Assembly (NCBI RefSeq): GCF_036108815.1
Contig: NZ_CP107985.1
Location: 2,728,001 to 2,792,000, forward strand
Length of the DNA: 64,000 nt
Source of the DNA: Streptomyces sp. NBC_00353
GTDB lineage: Bacteria; Actinomycetota; Actinomycetes; Streptomycetales; Streptomycetaceae
Reading direction: 5' to 3'
The notes beneath the pieces were generated by a model that saw nothing but the letters and a program-made list of their open reading frames with translations, searched no databases and was not told the DNA's origin. The position numbers and the translations under genes were made by a program. Positions within the stretch are counted from its first letter, which is position 1. Every line of letters begins with the position of its first letter. Shown here in pieces: positions 40,561-50,636 of the stretch.

Positions 40561-41262
40561 GTGGGAACAGTCGTCGAGAGGGCGTTCCGGGGAGAGTTCG
40601 AGACGCACCTGACGGTGCGTCCCGATACCCGCACCGGCAGCGGCGCACGCCTGGAGCACTGGGCCGGTCACCACGGCCTGAAGCTCACCCGCATCGTCCT
40701 GGACCGTGGTGCCATGCCCGATCAGCCCATGTTGACCGAGCAGGGCCGGGGCACCCTCGCCGAGCAGCGGGCCGCCGCCCGGCTCCGGTCCGCCGAACTG
40801 CGGGCTGCGGGCTTCTGCGTCGTACGGGTGAAGATCGAGGCGGCTCCGTGGAACGAGGACATACCGCGGACGGCGGACGAGGCGGCCGAGCTGTCGCCGG
40901 TCTGCCACTTCGAGCACCACATCAAGCTGTTGCTGTCGGGTGAACCGGAGGTGGCGTTGGCGCGGGCCGTGGCCGAGCGGCACAGCGCTCATCTCTCCCG
41001 CAACGCCCGTCGCGCCGCCCGGCACGGGCGCCACGAACGGTTCGTCACCCAGCGCTGCCGCGCGGTCGGCCGCCCGCAGGCCCGTGCCCGGCTCGACGCC
41101 CTCCTCGGCGCGCTGGCCGCCGCCGGTCTCGAAGTGATGGAGGTCGAGGAGGAGTTCGTGGTGCACGACGACCATCCGGCTGTGGACGCGGGCTGGATCG
41201 ACGAGCGGACCGAGCAGCCGGGCGAGGAACGAGGAGAGCGGCGGCCCGAGGTGACGGTATGA
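40561..41262 (+). CDS. unrecognised protein coupled to the AbiEii-like gene
   Basis: A 233-residue soluble protein. GTG 40561 is chosen for the AGGTGGGG site; the frame upstream is not coding-like. Segments are GTVVERAFRGEFETHLTVRP, LEHWAGHHGLKLTRIVLDRG, AAARLRSAELRAAGFCVVRV (twice VKIE-type strands), CHFEHHIKLLLSGEPEVALA and GRPQARARLDALLGALAAAG, ending in an acidic strand EVMEVEEEFVVHD. The two-fold strand pattern (EFETHLTV; FEHHIKLLL) suggests a duplicated ferredoxin-like fold. I do not recognise a family. Its stop overlaps the ATG of the nucleotidyltransferase gene, so the two are translated together. Confidence 0.7.
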   Translation: MGTVVERAFRGEFETHLTVRPDTRTGSGARLEHWAGHHGLKLTRIVLDRGAMPDQPMLTEQGRGTLAEQRAAARLRSAELRAAGFCVVRVKIEAAPWNEDIPRTADEAAELSPVCHFEHHIKLLLSGEPEVALARAVAERHSAHLSRNARRAARHGRHERFVTQRCRAVGRPQARARLDALLGALAAAGLEVMEVEEEFVVHDDHPAVDAGWIDERTEQPGEERGERRPEVTV

Positions 41263-42287
41263 GCGTCGCGGACCGGCCGTTCCCCGGCGAGCCGACATTC
41301 AGCGACCCCTCCCTCGCGCCGCGCTGGCGGACCGCCCGGCGCACCGTTCAGGACCATCTGCTCCGGGTGATCAGCGAGTCGTCGTGGGGCGACGGCCTGA
41401 TCCTGCGCGGCAGTCTGCCCCTCCAGGCCTGGGTGGGCGCCGCTGCCCGGGAACCGGGCGATCTGGACTGGATCGTGCTGGAGCCGTCGGCGGACGACTT
41501 CGTCGACCGCCTCGACCCCTATCCGTACGTCGACGGGATCGACGTGGTCCAGCAGTGGCCCGAAGCCGCGGACGGCGCGGCGGCCCCCGAGCTGTGGACG
41601 GACGGCGACTGCCACGCCACCGGCGGGGCACGGCCCGCACTCGCACCCGACGGACTGCACTGGCTCGGCTCCGACGCCCTGGAGCCGAGTCCCGAGCCGC
41701 AGGACGAGGTCGCCGCAGCGCTCAGGGCGGGTCAGCCGCCGCCCGAGGGCATCCGGATCGATCCGGGCGCGGTGACATCGGACGGTGTGTGGATGTACCG
41801 GACGTACGAGAAGCCCGGCGTGCGCGTCGTCGTCCCATGGCAGGCGGACGGGCTGCCGCCGGGTGAGCTGCGGATGGACTTCGCGCAGGACGAGCGGCTG
41901 CCCGAAGCCCCCGTGTGGACGGCCTGCCCGCGCATCGACGGCGGACCGCCCGTACCGGTGCGTACGGCGAGTCAGGGGCTCTCGCTCGCCTGGAAGCTGT
42001 TGTGGCTCTCCGAGGACCAGCAGGCCGAGGGCCGTTCGGCAGCCAAGGATCTGTACGACGCGGTGCTGCTGGCGGAACACCCGCGGACCCGGTTGTCGCC
42101 GCGGCTGCTGCGCACGGTGCTCGGCCCGCACGCGGCCGGCTTCAGCCCGGAGACGGTGCTGGACTGGCTGGTGGACTGGTCGGCGTTCCACGCGGAACAC
42201 CGGTGGGTGGACGGCGATCCGGACGGGCTGCGGGCGCGGTTGGCCGATGCACTCACCGCACTCCTGGATAGGGCTCCGGAACGCTGA
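41259..42287 (+). CDS. nucleotidyltransferase, AbiEii/AbiGii toxin family-like
   Basis: A 342-residue protein with a pol-beta-type nucleotidyltransferase fold: GLILRGSLPLQAWVGAAARE (the GS motif) followed by PGDLDWIVLEP with the metal-binding Asp pair (DxD), then RVVVPWQADGLPPGELRMDF (third Asp) and LSLAWKLLWLSEDQQAEGRS, AAKDLYDAVLLAEH (Lys and Asp of the AbiEii helix K-x-x-D-x-x-D). These are the conserved elements of AbiEii toxins. The usual winged-helix AbiEi antitoxin gene is absent; the partner gene at 40561 looks unrelated. It could be a toxin or a housekeeping transferase. Confidence 0.78.
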   Translation: MSVADRPFPGEPTFSDPSLAPRWRTARRTVQDHLLRVISESSWGDGLILRGSLPLQAWVGAAAREPGDLDWIVLEPSADDFVDRLDPYPYVDGIDVVQQWPEAADGAAAPELWTDGDCHATGGARPALAPDGLHWLGSDALEPSPEPQDEVAAALRAGQPPPEGIRIDPGAVTSDGVWMYRTYEKPGVRVVVPWQADGLPPGELRMDFAQDERLPEAPVWTACPRIDGGPPVPVRTASQGLSLAWKLLWLSEDQQAEGRSAAKDLYDAVLLAEHPRTRLSPRLLRTVLGPHAAGFSPETVLDWLVDWSAFHAEHRWVDGDPDGLRARLADALTALLDRAPER

Positions 42288-42386
42288 TGACCCACCCGAC
42301 GAGACCCCGTCTCGGGACCGGATACCTGCGGCGGCGCACGGCATCGGCCACCACAGGCACCGGACACGCCTTGTCCCGGACACGCC

Positions 42387-42764
42387 TTACGGCTGGACGC
42401 TGATCTCGCCGATCCCGGTGCCGAGGCCGGCGCAGTGCGCGGTGGACTGGCCGGACTGGCCCGGGTTGAGGGTGACGTGTTCGCCGTCCACGTCCGGCGA
42501 CCAGCCGCAGACCAGGTGCACCCAGAAGGTCTGCGCCGTGGTGCCGTTGTTCCGGCACAGCGCGTATCCCGTGTAGTCGTCGATCTCGTGCTTACCGGTC
42601 TCGCAGGACAGACCGGGTGGCGCCGCCACGGGCGTGACAGCGGTGGCCGTGGTCGCGGGTACCGCGAGGGCGGCGGTCGCCCCCGCGACCACGGCGCCCC
42701 GCAGCACGGCCCTGGACACACTCCCCACGGACATGAACATGGGCATCGACATGAACAGCTTCAT
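42387..42764 (-). CDS. small secreted protein
   Basis: A 125-residue exported protein. After a Met-rich N-terminus (MKLFMSMPMFMSVGSVSRA) comes a hydrophobic signal core ending ATTATA. The mature domain has four cysteines (PGLSCETG, YALCRNNG, HLVCGWSP, TAHCAGL), expected to form two disulfides, and an acidic patch DDYTGY. Nothing catalytic is seen. The exact start among the clustered Met codons is uncertain. It is convergent with the AbiEii-like gene and divergent from the next secreted protein. Confidence 0.7.
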   Translation of the reverse strand: MKLFMSMPMFMSVGSVSRAVLRGAVVAGATAALAVPATTATAVTPVAAPPGLSCETGKHEIDDYTGYALCRNNGTTAQTFWVHLVCGWSPDVDGEHVTLNPGQSGQSTAHCAGLGTGIGEISVQP

Positions 42765-42967
42765 GTATCGCTATCCCCTTCGCGGTGACGAACTCGGTGC
42801 CCCGACACCGTCCCCCACCGTCCGTGACCAAAAACGAGGCAGGACCTCACCCTGTGTACGCGAGTGGGGTCCCGGGCCGAAATCGCGGCCGATCCCGGCG
42901 CGGCGTACGCTCAGAAGGTCGGACCGCGGACCTGAACGGTCCGACGACTCCTGTCGAGGGAGGCGAC

Positions 42968-43712
42968 GTGACCGGCCCACACATCGGCATGCGCGCAACC
43001 GCCTGGTCAGCGACCGTCGTGCTCGGTCTCACGAGCGGCGGCGTGCTCGGCGCAGGTACGGCGCGGGCGGACGACCCCATCGACACACTCTCCGCCCGGC
43101 AGATCGCCGACCGCTCCAGCGACGCCCTGCTGAGCGCGCGTTCCATGCACCTCAGCACCCGCAGTACGCCGGCCGACGGCGGCGCGCCGACGACCCTGGA
43201 TCTCACCGTGGACCGGGCCGGCAACTGCACGGGGTCGGTGGGCCTCGGCGGGAAGCAGGGGTCCGTGCAGATCGTGAAGCGGGGCGACACCGTCTGGGTC
43301 AAACCGGATGCCGACTTCTGGAAGAACCGGGACCCGAGCGTCGGCTCCGCCCTCGCCGCGATTCTGGCCGGGCGCTATATGAAGGGTTCGGCCTCGGACC
43401 CGCGGCTGAGCAGCCTGTCGAACGCCTGCGACCTGGACACGTTCCAGAAGGTGGTCAGCGACAACGCGACAACCGACAAGGGGACGCTGACGAAGGGAAA
43501 GAAGACCACACTCGCGGGGGCTCCTGTCGTCCCGCTGGTCCGGACGTGGCAGGGTCAGAAGCTGACGATGTACGTCGCGGCCACGGGCAAGCCGTATCCG
43601 CTGAGGATCGATGTGACGGGCGGCTCGCCGAAGGCGGACGCCACCGTGGGCTTCTCCGCCTTCGACAAGCCGGTGCCCACGGCCACGCCGCCGCCGGACG
43701 AAACAGTCGACA

Positions 43713-43741
<29 letters not shown>
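42968..43741 (+). CDS. secreted LolA/LppX-like protein
   Basis: A 257-residue exported protein. GTG 42968 follows GGAGGCGAC. The signal peptide is MRATAWSATVVLGLTSGGVL, cleaved after GTARA. There is no lipobox Cys. The mature part (RQIADRSSDALLSARSMHLS, LDLTVDRAGNCTGSVGLGGK, VQIVKRGDTVWVKPDADFWK and LTMYVAATGKPYPLRIDVTG) has the half-barrel layout of the LolA/LppX/LprG superfamily, which bind lipids. The ligand is unknown. Its last 10 codons overlap the end of the convergent permease gene. Confidence 0.75.
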
Positions 43742-45272
<1,531 letters not shown>

Positions 45273-45359
45273 GGCGGCTGGACCCTTCGCTCGGGAGCGG
45301 TGCCGTGCGGGGCTGTGAGGCGCGGGGGGATGGCGACGCGGGGAATACGGAGAGGTGGG

Positions 45360-46358
45360 TCAGGACAGAGCGGGGATGATCTCGGAGCCGTAGGCGTCGA
45401 TCGTTGCTTCGCGCGCGTCGTGCATGTTGTAGACCGCGAACTGGTCCACGCCCAGGTCGCGCAGTGCCTGAAGCTTCTCGATGTGCGCCTCGGCGGGGCC
45501 AAGCAGGCAGAACCGGTCGACGATCTCGTCCGGCACGAAGGCGGTGTCCGGGTTGCCGGTGCGGCCGTGGTGGCTGTAGTCGTAACCGGACCGCCCGGCG
45601 ATGTACTCGGTGAGGGCCTCCGGGACCAGCCCGGAGTGTGCGCCGTACCGGGACACCAGGTCCGCGACATGGTTGCCGACCATTCCGCCGAACCAGCGGC
45701 ACTGCTCCCGGGCATGGTCGAGGTCGTTGCCGACATAGGCGGGGGCTGCGACGCAGATGGTCACGGATTCCGGGTCGCGGCCCGCCTCCGCCGCCGCGTC
45801 CCGTACCGCCTTGATCATCCACTCGGTGAGGTACGGGTCGGCGAGCTGGAGGATGAATCCGTCGGCCTTCTGCCCGGCGAGGGCGAGTGCCTTCGGACCG
45901 TACGCGGCCATCCAGACAGGCAGTTTGCCGTCCTTGATCCACGGGATCTGGACGCTCTGCCCGTCGACGGTCGCCTCCCGGCCCTCGGCGAGGTCGCGGA
46001 TGACGTCGATGGCCTCGCCGAGGCGGGCCAGGGTGTTGGGCTTGCGTCCGGCGACCCGCATCGCCGAGTCGCCCCGGCCGATGCCGCAGACGGTGCGGTT
46101 GCCGTACATGTCGTTGAGGGTGGCGAAGGTGGAGGCGGTCACCTCCCAGGTGCGGGTCCCCGGGTTGGTGACCATGGGCCCGACGACGAGGCGTTCGGTG
46201 TGTTCGAGGATGCGGCTGTAGATGACGAACGGTTCCTGCCAGAGCACCGCCGAGTCGAAGGTCCACCCGTAGCGGAACCCGTTGCGTTCGGCGCGGCGCA
46301 TCAGGCCGACGACGGCAGAGGCGGGCGGGTCGGTCTGGAGGACGAGTCCGAAGTCCAT
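45360..46358 (-). CDS. LLM-class (F420-type) oxidoreductase
   Basis: A 332-residue TIM-barrel flavin/F420 enzyme. ATG 46358 begins the first strand (MDFGLVLQTDPPASAVVGLM). Other segments are GFRYGWTFDSAVLWQEPFVI, VGPMVTNPGTRTWEVTASTF, TVCGIGRGDSAMRVAGRKPN and LPVWMAAYGPKALALAGQKA, typical of LLM proteins of the group annotated TIGR03842. Members reduce or oxidise small molecules with F420H2 or FMNH2. In this cluster a pyrimidine reductase step is missing, so reduction of uracil or thymine is a reasonable guess. It follows hydantoinase after 11 bp. Confidence 0.82.
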   Translation of the reverse strand: MDFGLVLQTDPPASAVVGLMRRAERNGFRYGWTFDSAVLWQEPFVIYSRILEHTERLVVGPMVTNPGTRTWEVTASTFATLNDMYGNRTVCGIGRGDSAMRVAGRKPNTLARLGEAIDVIRDLAEGREATVDGQSVQIPWIKDGKLPVWMAAYGPKALALAGQKADGFILQLADPYLTEWMIKAVRDAAAEAGRDPESVTICVAAPAYVGNDLDHAREQCRWFGGMVGNHVADLVSRYGAHSGLVPEALTEYIAGRSGYDYSHHGRTGNPDTAFVPDEIVDRFCLLGPAEAHIEKLQALRDLGVDQFAVYNMHDAREATIDAYGSEIIPALS

Positions 46359-46369
46359 GACAGGTGCTC

Positions 46370-47770
46370 CTAGTCCAGGTACTGGCTGGTGGCGCGCGGG
46401 GTGTACATGCCGTGGCCGGCACGACCCGTGAACTTCCGCTGGTCGATGACGACTTCGCCGCGCGAGAGGACGGTGTCGACCTGCCCGGTGAGCTGCTTCC
46501 CCTCGTACGCCGAGTAGTCGACGTTCATGTGATGGGTCTCCGCGGAGAGAGTCTGCTCGGCGTGCGGGTCGTAGATGACGACATCGGCGTCGGCGCCGGG
46601 GGCGATGGTGCCCTTCTTCGGGTAGAGACCGAACATCCGGGCCGGGGAGGCGCAGGCGATCTCGATCCAGCGGCGGCGGGAGATCCGGCCTTCCACGACC
46701 GCCTGATGCAGCAGGTCCATCCGGTTCTCCACACCGGGCATCCCGTTCGGGATCTTCGAGAAGTCGCCGCGGCCCATCTCCTTCTGACCGGAGAAGCAGA
46801 ACGGGCAGTGGTCGGTGGAGACGACCTGGAGTTCGTTGTTCCGCAGGCCCCGCCAGAGCGCCTCCTGGTGTTCCTTGGGCCGCAACGGGGTGGAGCAGAC
46901 GTACTTGGCGCCCTCGAAGTCCGGCTCGGCGAGGTTGTCGGTGGAGAGGAAGAGGTATTGCGGGCACGTCTCGCCGAAGACCGGAAGTCCCTTGTGGCGG
47001 GCGGCCGCCAGTTCGGCGACGGCCTCGTCGGCGGAGACATGCACGACGTACAGCGGGGATCCGGCGACGCGGGCGAGCTGGATGGCGCGGTGGGTGGCCT
47101 CGGCCTCCAGCGCCACCTTGCGGACGTCGCCGTGGTAGCGCGGGTCGGTGCGGCCCGCGGCCAGCGCCTGCTCGACGAGGACGTCGATCGCGATGCCGTT
47201 CTCGGCATGCATCATGATCAGCCCGCCGTTGCCGGCGGCCCGTTGCATGGCCCGCAGGATCTGGCCGTCGTCGCTGTAGAAGACACCGGGGTAGGCCATG
47301 AACAGCTTGAAGGAGGTGACGCCCTCCGAGACCAGCAGGTCCATCTCCCCCAGCGTGGACTCGTTCACGTCGGAGAGGATCATGTGGAAGGAGTAGTCGA
47401 TCGCGCAGTTGCCGTCGGCCTTCGCGTACCAGGCGTCGAGCCCCTCACGGACCGCGCGCCCCACGGACTGGATGGCGAAGTCGATTATCGTGGTGGTGCC
47501 GCCCCAGGCGGCCGCCCTGGTCCCGGTCTCGAAGGTGTCGGCGGCGTAGGTGCCGCCGAACGGCATCTCCATGTGCGTATGCGCGTCGACGCCGCCGGGG
47601 ATGACGTACTTGCCGGTGGCGTCGATGGTCCGGTCGGCGGTCCAGCTCTCGGCCGCGTCGGTGCCGTGCGCGGCGAGTGCGGCGATGCGGCCGCCCTCGA
47701 TGAGTACGTCCGCATGGAGTTCGTCGGACGCGGTGATGACGAGGCCGCCGTGGATGACGGTGCGGCTCAT
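46370..47770 (-). CDS. hydA: dihydropyrimidinase / D-hydantoinase
   Basis: A 466-residue cyclic amidohydrolase. ATG 47770 follows GAGGAGGGG. Active-site motifs: PGGVDAHTHMEMPFGG (two metal His), EGVTSFKLFMAYPGVFYSDD (the carboxylated Lys), MMHAENGIAIDVLVEQALAA, ALEAEATHRAIQLARVAGSP, LYVVHVSADEAVAELAAARH and STDHCPFCFSGQKEMGRG (metal Asp). It opens dihydrouracil or hydantoins to N-carbamoyl amino acids. It is the first gene of the hydantoinase-oxidoreductase-permease operon, with a 16-bp operator dyad 28 bp upstream. Confidence 0.93.
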   Translation of the reverse strand: MSRTVIHGGLVITASDELHADVLIEGGRIAALAAHGTDAAESWTADRTIDATGKYVIPGGVDAHTHMEMPFGGTYAADTFETGTRAAAWGGTTTIIDFAIQSVGRAVREGLDAWYAKADGNCAIDYSFHMILSDVNESTLGEMDLLVSEGVTSFKLFMAYPGVFYSDDGQILRAMQRAAGNGGLIMMHAENGIAIDVLVEQALAAGRTDPRYHGDVRKVALEAEATHRAIQLARVAGSPLYVVHVSADEAVAELAAARHKGLPVFGETCPQYLFLSTDNLAEPDFEGAKYVCSTPLRPKEHQEALWRGLRNNELQVVSTDHCPFCFSGQKEMGRGDFSKIPNGMPGVENRMDLLHQAVVEGRISRRRWIEIACASPARMFGLYPKKGTIAPGADADVVIYDPHAEQTLSAETHHMNVDYSAYEGKQLTGQVDTVLSRGEVVIDQRKFTGRAGHGMYTPRATSQYLD

Positions 47771-47797
47771 GTACCCCTCCTCACTGTGGCGGAATGG

Positions 47798-47813
47798 GTC
47801 TACGCACGTAGAC
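47798..47813. promoter_or_regulatory. operator dyad of the hydantoinase operon
   Basis: GTCTACGCACGTAGAC: two 7-bp arms around CA. The same core (TCTACG-CA-CGTAGA) lies upstream of the beta-ureidopropionase gene at 50403-50416. A GntR- or TetR-type regulator is likely; no gene for it adjoins. Confidence 0.65.
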
Positions 47814-48131
47814 AAGGTGCGTGGTGAAGAACGTAGAAGTGGGTTACCCACTGTGGCAATACCACTGCGGCTAACCGCTGAAGACGTTTCCGTTTCCGGG
47901 CATGGCGTACACCGTCGGCCCAAGCCGACACCACGTCACGTCGTATACGTCGGGGCGTGGCTTTGGCAGCAGGTGAGCCGTCCGGCGCGGCGGGCCGGGT
48001 CCGGGTGAGCGGGTCCGCCGTACCCCACGGGGCGAGGCGCGCCGTGGTGCCACGACCGGGAAAGGACGACGGCACCCCCGCTTCGGGCCGTGATCAGAGA
48101 CGGATTCGTCGCCCCGGCGGCGTGCGGCCCC

Positions 48132-48195
48132 GGGGGACGCCGGACTCAGGCGTCCCCCTTCGCGGGTGTCCGGCGGATCGGGGCCGGACACCCGC
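48132..48195. terminator. two tandem hairpins between the two pyrimidine operons
   Basis: GGGGGACGCC/GGCGTCCCCC (48132-48141, 48149-48158) and GCGGGTGTCCGGC/GCCGGACACCCGC (48162-48174, 48183-48195) are perfect stems with 7- and 8-base loops. They follow the aminotransferase stop by about 40 bp and insulate the hydantoinase operon downstream. Confidence 0.7.
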
Positions 48196-48236
48196 CGGCC
48201 GTGACTCGGGGCCGGGTTGTCGGTGAGTCGGGCTCC

Positions 48237-49520
48237 TCACCCCACCGCGTGCAACGCGTCGGCAAGGATCCTCGCCCCCTCCTCCGCCTCGGCGATGGAC
48301 AGCGACAGCGGCGGGGCGATCCGCAGCACGCTGGTGTTGTGCCCGCCGCCCTTGCCGATGAGCAGCCCGCCCTCGCGGGCCGCTTCGAGTACGGCGGTCG
48401 CCGCGTCCGGGTGGGCCTCGTCGGTTCCGGGCTTCACCAGTTCGATGCCGATCATCAGGCCCCGGCCGCGCACTTCGCGTACGCACTCCACTCCGGCGCC
48501 GATCGCCCGCAGCCGCTCGATGAGCAGTCCGCCGACGCGTCGCGCATTGCGCTGGAGGTCGTGTTCCAGAAGGTACGAGAGGTTCGCCAGGCCTGCCGCC
48601 ATGGTGACCGGCGAGCCGCCGAACGTCGAAATGGAGTTGGCGTCCAGGCAGTTCATGACGTCGGCGCGGGCCACGACACCGCCGATCGACATGCCGTTGC
48701 CGATGCCCTTGGCGAAGGTGAGCATGTCCGGCGGGCCGTTCCGGTCGTGCGCCTGCCAGCCCCAGAAGTGTTCGCCGGTACGGCCCCAGCCGGTCTGCAC
48801 CTCATCGGAGATCCACAGGATGCCGTGCCGGCTGAGCACTTCACGGAACGCCGCGAACAGGCCGTCGGGCGGGGAGGTGAATCCACCGACGCCCTGGATG
48901 GGTTCGGCGATCAGCGCGGCGGCACCACGGGTGTGCCCGAGCAGATCCTCCAGATCGGCCACGCACGCCTTGATGAACTGTGCGTCGCTGAGTTCCGCGT
49001 ACGGCCCCCGGGTGCGGACGCCGCCGTGGACGTACAGCGTCTGCAACGGGGACAGACTCGTGGGCGACCAGGCCTTGTTACCGGTGATGGAGACGGCCGA
49101 GAACGACCTGCCGTGGTAGCTGTTGCGCATCGCCAGGATCTGGTTCGAGCTGCGGTACGTGGTGGCGAGCAGCAGGGCCGTGTCGTTGGCCTCGGTGCCG
49201 GAGGTGGTGAAGAAGACCCGGGCGTCCGGGATGCCGGAGAGCGTGGCGATGCGCTCGGCGAGTTCGACCATCGGCCGGTTGAGGTAGAGCGTCGAGGAGT
49301 GGATCAACCGCCCGGCCTGCTCACTGACCGCCTTGGTAACTTCGGGCAGGGCGTGTGCGGTCATCGTGGTGAGGATGCCGCCGAAGAAGTCGAGGTAGCG
49401 GTTGCCGTCCGCGTCCCAGACATGGCGGCCCTCGCCGTGGGTGAGCTCCAGGGGGTGCCGGTAGTAGAGCGCGAGCCAATCGGGGCTGACGGCGAGATGG
49501 CGGTGGTGCAGGCTGTTCAC
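48237..49520 (-). CDS. class III PLP-dependent aminotransferase
   Basis: A 427-residue fold-type I transaminase. GTG 49520 overlaps the stop of the upstream gene (GTGA). Motifs: WDADGNRYLDFFGGILTTMT, ARVFFTTSGTEANDTALLLA (phosphate loop), MRNSYHGRSFSAVSITGNKA, ILWISDEVQTGWGRTGEHFW (Asp of the PLP ring) and PDMLTFAKGIGNGMSIGGVV with the Schiff-base Lys in FAKG. In this context the likely substrate is beta-alanine or beta-aminoisobutyrate, the products of beta-ureidopropionase, giving malonate or methylmalonate semialdehyde. Other omega-amino acids cannot be excluded. Confidence 0.9.
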   Translation of the reverse strand: MNSLHHRHLAVSPDWLALYYRHPLELTHGEGRHVWDADGNRYLDFFGGILTTMTAHALPEVTKAVSEQAGRLIHSSTLYLNRPMVELAERIATLSGIPDARVFFTTSGTEANDTALLLATTYRSSNQILAMRNSYHGRSFSAVSITGNKAWSPTSLSPLQTLYVHGGVRTRGPYAELSDAQFIKACVADLEDLLGHTRGAAALIAEPIQGVGGFTSPPDGLFAAFREVLSRHGILWISDEVQTGWGRTGEHFWGWQAHDRNGPPDMLTFAKGIGNGMSIGGVVARADVMNCLDANSISTFGGSPVTMAAGLANLSYLLEHDLQRNARRVGGLLIERLRAIGAGVECVREVRGRGLMIGIELVKPGTDEAHPDAATAVLEAAREGGLLIGKGGGHNTSVLRIAPPLSLSIAEAEEGARILADALHAVG

Positions 49521-50359
49521 GGCTCCACCAGTCCTTCGTACGCGTCGGGGCGGCGGTCCCGGTAGAACGCCCACTGCCGGCGCACCTCCTCGATGAGACC
49601 GAAGTCGAGGTCGCGGACCAGGAGTTCCTCCTGCTTGTCGCTGGCAACCTCCCCGACGAACTGGCCGCGCGGGTCCACGAAGTAGCTGGTTCCGTAGAAG
49701 TCGTTGTCGCCGTACTCCTCCTGACCGACGCGGTTGATCGCGGCGATGAAGTATTCGTTGGCGACGGCGGACGCCGGTTGTTCCAGCTGCCAGAGGTAGC
49801 TGGACAGGCCTCGCGAGGTGGCTGACGGGTTGTACACCAACTGGGCTCCGTTGAGACCGAGTTGACGCCAGCCTTCGGGGAAGTGGCGGTCGTAGCAGAT
49901 ATAGACGCCGACCTTGCCGACGGCGGTGTCGAAGACCGGCCAGCCGGCGTTTCCGGGCTTGAAGTAGTACTTCTCCCAGAACCCCTTGACCTGCGGGATG
50001 TGGTGCTTGCGGTACTTGCCGAGGTACGAGCCGTCGGCATCGATCACGGCGGCGGTGTTGAAATAGAAGCCGGACTGCTCGATCTCGAAGACCGGCACGA
50101 CGATCACCATGCCCGTCTCACGGGCGAGCTCCTGCATCCGCCGGACGGTCGGCCCGTCCGGGACGGCCTCGGCCCAGCGGTAGTGCTCGGGCTCCTGGAC
50201 CTGGCAGAAGTAGGGGGCGTTGAACACCTCCTGGAAGCCGATGATCTTCGCCCCCTGCCGGGCGGCCTCGCGAGCATGCTCCTCATGCTTGGCGATCATG
50301 GATTCGGTGTCGCCGGTCCAGGTCGCCTGGACGAGTGCGGCGCGTACGACGTGGGACAT
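49517..50359 (-). CDS. beta-ureidopropionase (nitrilase superfamily)
   Basis: A 280-residue carbon-nitrogen hydrolase. The catalytic triad is present: Glu in KIIGFQEVFNAPYFCQVQEP, Lys in DGSYLGKYRKHHIPQVKGFW and Cys in VGVYICYDRHFPEGWRQLGL. FYGTSYFVDPRGQFVGEVAS closes the fold. The long FWEKYYFKPGNAGWPVFDTA loop is typical of beta-ureidopropionases and N-carbamoyl amidohydrolases. It removes the carbamoyl group from N-carbamoyl-beta-alanine, releasing ammonia and CO2. First gene of a two-gene operon, with the shared operator dyad upstream. Confidence 0.9.
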   Translation of the reverse strand: MSHVVRAALVQATWTGDTESMIAKHEEHAREAARQGAKIIGFQEVFNAPYFCQVQEPEHYRWAEAVPDGPTVRRMQELARETGMVIVVPVFEIEQSGFYFNTAAVIDADGSYLGKYRKHHIPQVKGFWEKYYFKPGNAGWPVFDTAVGKVGVYICYDRHFPEGWRQLGLNGAQLVYNPSATSRGLSSYLWQLEQPASAVANEYFIAAINRVGQEEYGDNDFYGTSYFVDPRGQFVGEVASDKQEELLVRDLDFGLIEEVRRQWAFYRDRRPDAYEGLVEP

Positions 50360-50402
50360 GAGCTGCTCCTTCGACGCGGCGTCAGAGAGCCTCTACGCGT
50401 TT

Positions 50403-50416
50403 TCTACGCACGTAGA
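50403..50416. promoter_or_regulatory. operator dyad of the beta-ureidopropionase operon
   Basis: TCTACGCACGTAGA, 44 bp before the ATG. A further half-site, CTCTACGCG, lies at 50391-50399. The core is identical to the dyad at 47798-47813. Confidence 0.65.
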
Positions 50417-50636
50417 TTCGGTGCATAGGAGGAGAACGTAAGCCCCGCCACACGGCGGGGCAAGACCATCGCCGTGAACCGGCTGAGTCGATCACGTTTC
50501 ATACCCGTGCGGTCCACACTTTCCAACACCTCGCGCCCCGGGCGCGCACTCAGGCCTCAAGGGCAGCACCGCGCCGCCACCCCGTGTCCGCACCACGTGA
50601 CGCCACCTCCACGGACCGGGCCTCACCGGGTGCCCT

